In this document: in pieces, positions 59,150-64,000 of the stretch
Layout of the letters: each line of letters starts with the position of its first letter
How positions within the stretch are numbered: the first letter of the stretch is position 1
Source: Ruegeria aquimaris
GTDB lineage: Bacteria; Pseudomonadota; Alphaproteobacteria; Rhodobacterales; Rhodobacteraceae
DNA: 64,000 nucleotides
Assembly (NCBI RefSeq): GCF_025751555.1
Contig: NZ_JAOWLB010000005.1
Location: 186,001 to 250,000 of the forward strand
Direction of reading: 5' to 3'
Notes under the pieces: model-generated
Databases searched by the model: none
What the model was told of the DNA's origin: nothing
What the model saw: only the letters and a program-made list of their open reading frames with translations
Program-made: the position numbers and the translations under genes

Positions 59150-60066
59150 GGTTTGACCTTGCTGCGGCCGAAATCCGGGGCGGCGGTATCCTGACCGGCC
59201 TGGATGATGCCGCGCCGGATGGCACGTGTGCGGGTAAAATAATCGAACAGGTACTTTTCATCGCCCATGCGGATCGCCCTCTGCAACACGAACAATTCCT
59301 CGGCAAACCGGCCAAGGATGTCCAGCGTCGCCTCCCGGTTGGTGAGGAAAACGTCGCGCCACATGGTGGGATCCGAGGCTGCGATCCGGGTGAAGTCGCG
59401 AAAGCCCGCTGCCGAGTACTTGATGACCTCGCTTTCGGTCACACGCCTCAGATGGTCGGCCACCCCCACCATTGTATAGGCGATGGCATGGGGTACGTGG
59501 CTGGTGACAGCCAGAACCAGATCGTGATGGTCCGCCTCCATCTCGTCGACGTTCGATCCAATGCCCTCCCAGAAGGTACGCAAACGGGTCACCGCGGCCG
59601 GGTCGCTGCCCTCGACGGGCACGATCAGGCACCAGCGGTTGTCGAACAGCTCGGCAAACCCGGATTCCGGGCCAGAGTGTTCGGTTCCCGCCAGGGGGTG
59701 GGCCGGAACGAAATGCACGCCTTCGGGGATATGCGGGCCGACCGCGTCGATGACATGCCGCTTGACCGAACCGACGTCCGACACCGTGGCACCGGGTTTC
59801 AGCACCGGGCCGATTTCCTCGGCCACCGCAGCCATTGCGCCCACAGGAACGCAGAGCACCACGAGGTCGGCACCTTGCGCGGCCTCGGCGGCGCTATCGC
59901 AGACCCGGTCACACAGACCGATCCGGCGCGCGGTGTCGCGGGTCGCCTCGGAGCGCGCATAGCCCGTCACCTCTCCCGCCAGTCCGGCCCGCTTGATCGC
60001 CCAGAACATCGAAGAGGCGATGAGGCCAAGGCCGATCAGCGCGACGCGATCATAGACCGGACTCAT
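59146..60066 (-). CDS. tyrC: Prephenate/arogenate (cyclohexadienyl) dehydrogenase
   Basis: The 306-residue enzyme oxidises and decarboxylates prephenate or arogenate on the way to tyrosine. The NAD motif [12 protein letters not shown], the [15 protein letters not shown] strand, and the substrate-site [14 protein letters not shown] are the TyrA/TyrC signatures. ATG 60066 begins [12 protein letters not shown]. It overlaps hisC (ATGA) and the extensin-like gene. The hisC neighbour suggests that the two act together in aromatic amino acid synthesis. Confidence 0.94.
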   Translation of the reverse strand: MSPVYDRVALIGLGLIASSMFWAIKRAGLAGEVTGYARSEATRDTARRIGLCDRVCDSAAEAAQGADLVVLCVPVGAMAAVAEEIGPVLKPGATVSDVGSVKRHVIDAVGPHIPEGVHFVPAHPLAGTEHSGPESGFAELFDNRWCLIVPVEGSDPAAVTRLRTFWEGIGSNVDEMEADHHDLVLAVTSHVPHAIAYTMVGVADHLRRVTESEVIKYSAAGFRDFTRIAASDPTMWRDVFLTNREATLDILGRFAEELFVLQRAIRMGDEKYLFDYFTRTRAIRRGIIQAGQDTAAPDFGRSKVKP

Positions 60067-61148
60067 GCTTGTGCCTCCCTGAAGGCGCGTACGGCATCGA
60101 CGACGGCACGGCATCCGGCCTCATCTCCCACCGTGATCCTGAGCGCCTGTGGCAGGTTATACCCCGCCACCCGGCGCACGATCACACCGCGCGATTGCAG
60201 GAACAGGTCGCAGGCCTCGGCTTCGGCCCGGTCGGCAAAACGGGCCAGGATGAAATTGGCGCAGGACACGTCCGAAGGTACGCCAAGCTCGGCAAGCCGT
60301 TCCGCCATCCAGCCGCGCCATTTGGCATTCTCGGACCGGCAACGGGCGACCCAGTCCTGATCGCGGACCGCTGCCTCGGCGGCGGCCAGCTGCATGGTCG
60401 ACAGGTTGAAGGGCTGGCGGATGCGGTTCAGCACGTCGATGATTTCGCGCGGCGCATAACCCCAGCCAATCCGCAGCCCGCCCAGCCCGTAGATCTTTGA
60501 AAAGGTGCGGGTCATGATGACATTGCCACGGGCCGAGACCAGCCCGGCGCCACCATCGAACCCCTCGACAAATTCGGCATAGGCGCCGTCGAGCACCAAG
60601 AGCACATTCCCGGGCAGGCCGTCGGCCAGCCGGATCACCTCCGCCTCGGACAGCATGGTACCGGTGGGGTTGGCCGGATTGGCGAGGAACACCAGACGGG
60701 TGCGGTCATTGACGGCAGCCAGGATCGCGTCGACATCGACGACGCGCTGCCGTTCGGGCACCTGAACCGGGGTCGCCCCCGCCATCCGCGCCAGGATCGG
60801 GTACATGGAAAACCCGTGCTCGGTATAGATCACCTCGTCCCCCGGCCCGGTATAGGCCTGGGTGACGAATTGCAGCACCTCGTCGCTGCCGACACCGCAG
60901 ATGATGCGGTCGGGGTCCAACCCGTGCACCTCACCGATGGCGGCGCGCAGTTCGAGATGTTCGGTGCTGGGATAGCGATGCGCCTGCCCCGCCGTGGCCC
61001 GGATCGCCTCGACCGCGACCGGGCTGGGGCCATACGGGTTCTCGTTCGAACTCAGCTTGATGACATTGGCCACACCTTCGACATGGGCCTTTCCGCCCTG
61101 GTACAAGGCGATGTCCATGATGCCGGGTTGCGGTGTGAACTGGTTCAT
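60063..61148 (-). CDS. hisC: HisC-type aminotransferase, probably aromatic
   Basis: The 361-residue fold-type I PLP enzyme of the histidinol-phosphate aminotransferase family has [49 protein letters not shown] and [15 protein letters not shown] with the PLP Lys. The substrate may be histidinol phosphate, but tight coupling to tyrC (ATGA overlap) points to aromatic transamination, as established for hisH-tyrC in Zymomonas. Length is normal. No other his gene lies in the window. Confidence 0.93.
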   Translation of the reverse strand: MNQFTPQPGIMDIALYQGGKAHVEGVANVIKLSSNENPYGPSPVAVEAIRATAGQAHRYPSTEHLELRAAIGEVHGLDPDRIICGVGSDEVLQFVTQAYTGPGDEVIYTEHGFSMYPILARMAGATPVQVPERQRVVDVDAILAAVNDRTRLVFLANPANPTGTMLSEAEVIRLADGLPGNVLLVLDGAYAEFVEGFDGGAGLVSARGNVIMTRTFSKIYGLGGLRIGWGYAPREIIDVLNRIRQPFNLSTMQLAAAEAAVRDQDWVARCRSENAKWRGWMAERLAELGVPSDVSCANFILARFADRAEAEACDLFLQSRGVIVRRVAGYNLPQALRITVGDEAGCRAVVDAVRAFREAQA

Positions 61149-61214
61149 AAGGGGCGCTCCTGAAGACTAGCCCCTCATACCGGTCTCATCCGGCTGAGAA
61201 AAGCCGCAATTCCC

Positions 61215-62630
61215 TCATGCGGCCTTGAAACGCGCGGTCGCCGGATCAGCCTGGTAGAGCGGCGCATAATCCTCGGTTCGGCGCGACAGCTCGTTGACGG
61301 CCCCGATGATGAAGCGCACCGTCTCCTCGCTCATGAGGTAGGAGAAGTTGAGGCGCACCCAACCGGGTTTGCGCATTTCGCGGCCCGCTGCCAGGTCGTC
61401 ATGCAGCGCCTCGGAGGCCGCTTGGTCGATCCCCAGCAGGCGGTGCGCATAGGGCCCCGCGCAGGCACAGCCGCCCCGGGCCTGAATGCCGTGGATATCA
61501 CTCAGCATCCGGGTGAAAAGCTGCTGATGCACGGGCTGCCCTGCCCGGTTCCGCACCAGAAAGGAAAAGATCGGCAAGCGATGCGCCTTGTCGGTGCCCA
61601 ACAGGGTCAGATGCGGATTGTCACCCCACCCCTCCAGCGCCATCGCGTTGAACCGCGCCTCGCGCCGGGCGATCTCATCGGCGCCGACCGCATCCTTGAC
61701 GATAAAGGCCAGCGCGGCGCGGATATCGCCGATCACGTTCGGGGTACCGGCTTCTTCCCGCGCGGACAGGTTGGCGCTGTAATCATGCCGCCAGGGCGAC
61801 ACGAAACTGACGGTACCGCCCCCCGGCCAGCTGGGCGCCTTGCGGCGCACGGCGTGCTTGTTCACGACCAGCACGCCAGAGGCGCCGGGTCCCCCCGGGA
61901 ACTTGTGCGGTGAGACGACAACCGCATCCTTGCGCACCCCTCCTTCGCCCATGTCGATGGCCAGATAAGGGCCGCCGCCGGCGTAGTCCCAGACCGACAG
62001 GGCACCGTGCGCCTTGAGCAACCGGGTCACCGGCACCGTGTCGGTGACAATCCCGGTCACGTTCGAGGCGGCGGAAAACGCACCGACCTTCAGGTCGCTG
62101 TCGGCATGGGTCAAAAGCGCCGCTTCGAGCGCCTCAAGATCCGGGCCGCCCTCGGGCGCCTCGGGGATTTCGACCACCTTTGCCCGGCTCTCGCGCCAGG
62201 GCAGGATATTGGAGTGATGTTCATATGGTCCGATAAAGACAACCGGCCGGTCAGCCTCCCCAATCCCAAACAGGCTGACCAGCCGGTTCAACCCGGCGGT
62301 GGCACCCGACCCGGCGAAAATCACCGCATCGTCTTCCGTGGCACCCACACACCGGCCGATCTCGTCCCGCGCCTCTCGGCGCAGACGAGTCATGTAGGAT
62401 CCGCAATAGGACGCCTCGGTATGGCTGTTGGCATAGAACGGCAGCACCTGCCCGGCCACAAAATCCTCGACCTGTCTAAGCGCGCGGCCCGAGGCGACAT
62501 AGTCGGCATAAACCAGCGGCACATTACCGTTCAGCCCCGGTATCATGACATTCTCTCCGATCAGGCCCGCGGACAGGCATCCGGCGGTTACATCTGCTTC
62601 GATCGACTGGCGGAACTGGGAAAGGGTCAT
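61215..62630 (-). CDS. Class V aminotransferase / cysteine desulfurase-like PLP enzyme
   Basis: The 471-residue fold-type I enzyme has YADYVASGRALRQVEDF at the start, YANSHTEASYCGSYMTRLRREAR, GAFSAASNVTGIVTD, WDYAGGGPYLAIDM, the PLP Lys in VVVSPHKFPGGPGASGV, and a Cys-rich active-site loop GIQARGGCACAGPYAH. This loop resembles, but is not identical to, the SufS/CsdA catalytic loop. It is about 60 residues longer than typical SufS. The likely substrate is cysteine or another amino acid, unproven. It is divergent from an Lrp-type regulator. Confidence 0.87.
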   Translation of the reverse strand: MTLSQFRQSIEADVTAGCLSAGLIGENVMIPGLNGNVPLVYADYVASGRALRQVEDFVAGQVLPFYANSHTEASYCGSYMTRLRREARDEIGRCVGATEDDAVIFAGSGATAGLNRLVSLFGIGEADRPVVFIGPYEHHSNILPWRESRAKVVEIPEAPEGGPDLEALEAALLTHADSDLKVGAFSAASNVTGIVTDTVPVTRLLKAHGALSVWDYAGGGPYLAIDMGEGGVRKDAVVVSPHKFPGGPGASGVLVVNKHAVRRKAPSWPGGGTVSFVSPWRHDYSANLSAREEAGTPNVIGDIRAALAFIVKDAVGADEIARREARFNAMALEGWGDNPHLTLLGTDKAHRLPIFSFLVRNRAGQPVHQQLFTRMLSDIHGIQARGGCACAGPYAHRLLGIDQAASEALHDDLAAGREMRKPGWVRLNFSYLMSEETVRFIIGAVNELSRRTEDYAPLYQADPATARFKAA

Positions 62631-62733
62631 GTTCTGGCTCCTGGTTGCAGAAGCAATATGATCTTTCGATTCCGGGATAACTTACCCTTTCTTTGCTTGA
62701 AATTCGTAATTCTTGTGTCATTTGATAGGTAGC

Positions 62734-63192
62734 ATGGGAAAAATAGATCACATTGACACGAACATTCTAAAGGCATTGCAACGCGATGCCTCGCTCAGCC
62801 AACGTGAACTGGCCGAGCAGGTCGGCTTGTCACAAAACGCCTGCTGGCGACGGTTGAAGGCGCTGACGGATGACGGGGTGCTCAAAGGCTCCACCGCCCG
62901 CGTCGCGCGCGAGAAACTGGGGCTTGATCTGGTGGTCTTTGTCATGCTGCGGACCCGCCACCATTCGGCGGAGTGGCTGCAAAAGTTCCGCACCCACGTG
63001 CTGACAATCCCCGAAGTGGTGGATTTCCACCGCATCGGGGGCGATTACGACTATCAACTCAAGGTGGTAACGCGTGACATGGCCAGTTATGACAAGGTCT
63101 ATCAGCGGCTGATCGAAAAGGTCGAACTGGACAGCGTCACCAGCTATTTCGCGATGGAGGCGATTGCCGAGGGGCGGCCGTTGCCGCTTTAG
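62734..63192 (+). CDS. Lrp/AsnC-family regulator, probable control of the class V aminotransferase
   Basis: The 152-residue regulator has the N-terminal winged helix (HIDTNILKALQRDASLSQRELAEQVGLSQNACWRRLKALTDDG) and a RAM domain (VVFVMLRTRHHSAEWL, IGGDYDYQLKVVTRD). It starts 103 bases from the divergent aminotransferase start. The intervening DNA is notably AT-rich, as Lrp sites usually are. Divergent Lrp-enzyme pairs typically mean that the regulator activates the neighbour in response to its substrate. The effector is unknown. Its stop overlaps the convergent rpiB. Confidence 0.92.
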   Translation: MGKIDHIDTNILKALQRDASLSQRELAEQVGLSQNACWRRLKALTDDGVLKGSTARVAREKLGLDLVVFVMLRTRHHSAEWLQKFRTHVLTIPEVVDFHRIGGDYDYQLKVVTRDMASYDKVYQRLIEKVELDSVTSYFAMEAIAEGRPLPL

Positions 63193-63638
63193 CCCTCGGG
63201 CGTTTCGATCATGTCCACGCGGGTTGCGTGGCGGCCGCCTTCGAATTCCGCTGACAGAAACGCATCGACGATATCCAGCGCCAGCCCCTCGCCCACCACG
63301 CGCGCGCCGAGCGACAGCATGTTGGCATTGTTATGCATGCGGATCATCCGGGCCGAGAACGTATCGGAGCAGACACCGCACCGGATACCCACGACCTTGT
63401 TGGCGGCCATCATGATGCCCTGCCCGGTACCGCAGAGAATGATTCCCAACCGGCAATCACCCGAGGCGACCCGCTCTGCCGCAGCGCGGCCATGTTTGGG
63501 GTAATGGGTGCTTTCGGGCGTTTGCGGGCCGATATCGACCACATCCCAGCCCTGGGCCGAGATATGGTCGGCAACCGCGCGACGCAGGTCGATAGCGGCG
63601 TGATCGCTGGACAGGACGATACGTTTGCTGGCGGTCAT
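63189..63638 (-). CDS. rpiB: Ribose-5-phosphate isomerase B
   Basis: The 149-residue RpiB/LacAB-family isomerase interconverts ribose 5-phosphate and ribulose 5-phosphate. Motifs are VLSSDHAAIDLRRAV, GIILCGTGQGIMMAANKV (active-site Cys and anion loop), GVCSDTFSARMIRMHNNAN and GARVVGEGLALDIVDAFL. ATG 63638 is chosen; longer frames add an unrelated N-terminus. Its stop overlaps the stop of the convergent Lrp gene by four bases. Confidence 0.94.
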   Translation of the reverse strand: MTASKRIVLSSDHAAIDLRRAVADHISAQGWDVVDIGPQTPESTHYPKHGRAAAERVASGDCRLGIILCGTGQGIMMAANKVVGIRCGVCSDTFSARMIRMHNNANMLSLGARVVGEGLALDIVDAFLSAEFEGGRHATRVDMIETPEG

Positions 63639-63712
63639 GGCGGCAGGCTCCGAATTGCGCAAAGGGCTTGGACTGCGCGATACCCACAGCGACCGAAAGG
63701 GTCAACCCGGAC

Positions 63713-63745
63713 AAAAGAAAGCCGCGCAGAATATGCGCGGCTTTC
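63713..63745 (-). terminator. Intrinsic terminator of rpsD
   Basis: On the minus strand GAAAGCCGCGCA (63745-63734) pairs perfectly with TGCGCGGCTTTC (63728-63717) around five bases, followed by TTTT. It lies 24 bases after the rpsD stop. Confidence 0.9.
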
Positions 63746-63768
63746 GGAATTTGCAGAAACTGAACAGG

Positions 63769-64000
63769 TCAGTTCTTGGCGTAGTATTCGACGACCAGGT
63801 TCGGTTCCATCACCACCGCGTAGGGCACATCGCCCAGGCCGGGGGTGCGGACGAAAGTTGCCGTCATTTTCGAGTGGTCGACTTCCAGGTAATCCGGAAC
63901 GTCGCGCTCGGCCAGCGACACGGCTTCGAGAACCGAGGCCAGTTGCTTGGAGCGGTCACGCACCTCGATCACGTCACCCTCTTTCACGCGGTAGGAGGGG
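63769..64000 (-). CDS. rpsD: 30S ribosomal protein S4, C-terminal part
   Basis: The frame runs off the end of the window, leaving about 77 C-terminal residues ([19 protein letters not shown], then [20 protein letters not shown] and VVEYYAKN). The S4 domain and the C-terminal YYAK(N) ending are typical; S4 is a primary 16S-binding assembly protein and usually ends in Y-S-R or Y-x-K. The remainder lies beyond base 64000. The gene ends at a strong intrinsic terminator. Confidence 0.95.
   Translation of the reverse strand, partial: PSYRVKEGDVIEVRDRSKQLASVLEAVSLAERDVPDYLEVDHSKMTATFVRTPGLGDVPYAVVMEPNLVVEYYAKN

Overview
The window is ordinary chromosomal DNA of a GC-rich alphaproteobacterium, most likely a marine Roseobacter-group member (Rhodobacterales, Ruegeria/Silicibacter-like). 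The reasons are: an F1 ATPase operon atpHAGDC with no F0 genes beside it, a fused sulfate adenylyltransferase/APS kinase, DUF1150-Hsp20, DUF2125 and DUF2161 genes, a CIRCE-controlled groESL operon, and strong G/C third-position bias. That bias also creates very long false antisense frames. Species assignment is inference. I saw no rRNA, tRNA, insertion sequence, prophage or CRISPR array.

Layout. 1-3 kb: end of a class IV aminotransferase, then the minus-strand group ybjN-proC-csaA-hydroxyacid dehydrogenase. 3-8 kb: trkH, ubiK, then the overlapping lgt-midA-pgeF operon. 8-13.4 kb: a 48-residue basic protein, a Hint-domain protein, Lrp/trxB, an orphan RES-domain gene, and a membrane cyclase with quinol-oxidase-like, ferredoxin and cyclase modules. 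13.5-23.4 kb: sat-cysC fusion, a GT10-like glycosyltransferase, phzF-like gene, hsp20-DUF1150, purEK, a lone phnM, a secreted lipase, an EamA exporter and an acetyltransferase. 23.5-27.4 kb: groESL, an esterase and a DUF2161 nuclease-fold protein. 27.4-40.6 kb: tandem TraB/GumN paralogues, ppaC, GFA/GlxA pair, HAD protein, MaoC hydratase, a monooxygenase fused to cytochrome b5, ribF-ycgN-ltaE, a hydrolase/isomerase pair and prs. 40.6-48 kb: H-type lectin, atpHAGDC and an RTX protein. 48-53 kb: methyltransferase, gloB, clpA and an M23 peptidase. 53-57 kb: a two-gene ion-driven motor pair (ExbB/MotA-like plus a giant coiled-coil MotB/OmpA protein). 57-64 kb: chaC, DUF2125, extensin-like, tyrC-hisC, a class V aminotransferase with a divergent Lrp regulator, rpiB, and the end of rpsD.

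Functional themes. Many genes are core functions: proline, purine, aromatic and riboflavin cofactor synthesis, ATP synthesis, protein quality control, and the envelope. Control signals visible in the DNA include a perfect CIRCE with a sigma70-like promoter before groES, an RpoH-like promoter before hsp20, and several intrinsic terminators.

The two observations I consider least described are these. (1) A three-copy 3'-UTR element at convergent gene ends (about 291-352, 19881-20000 and 37943-38014). It consists of consecutive hairpins with three-base loops whose stem sequences differ between copies while the pairing is kept, followed by a conserved tail. (2) The motor pair at 53101-56607, which resembles ZorA/ZorB of Zorya but stands without defence effectors and has a periplasmic helical segment far longer than the periplasm is deep.
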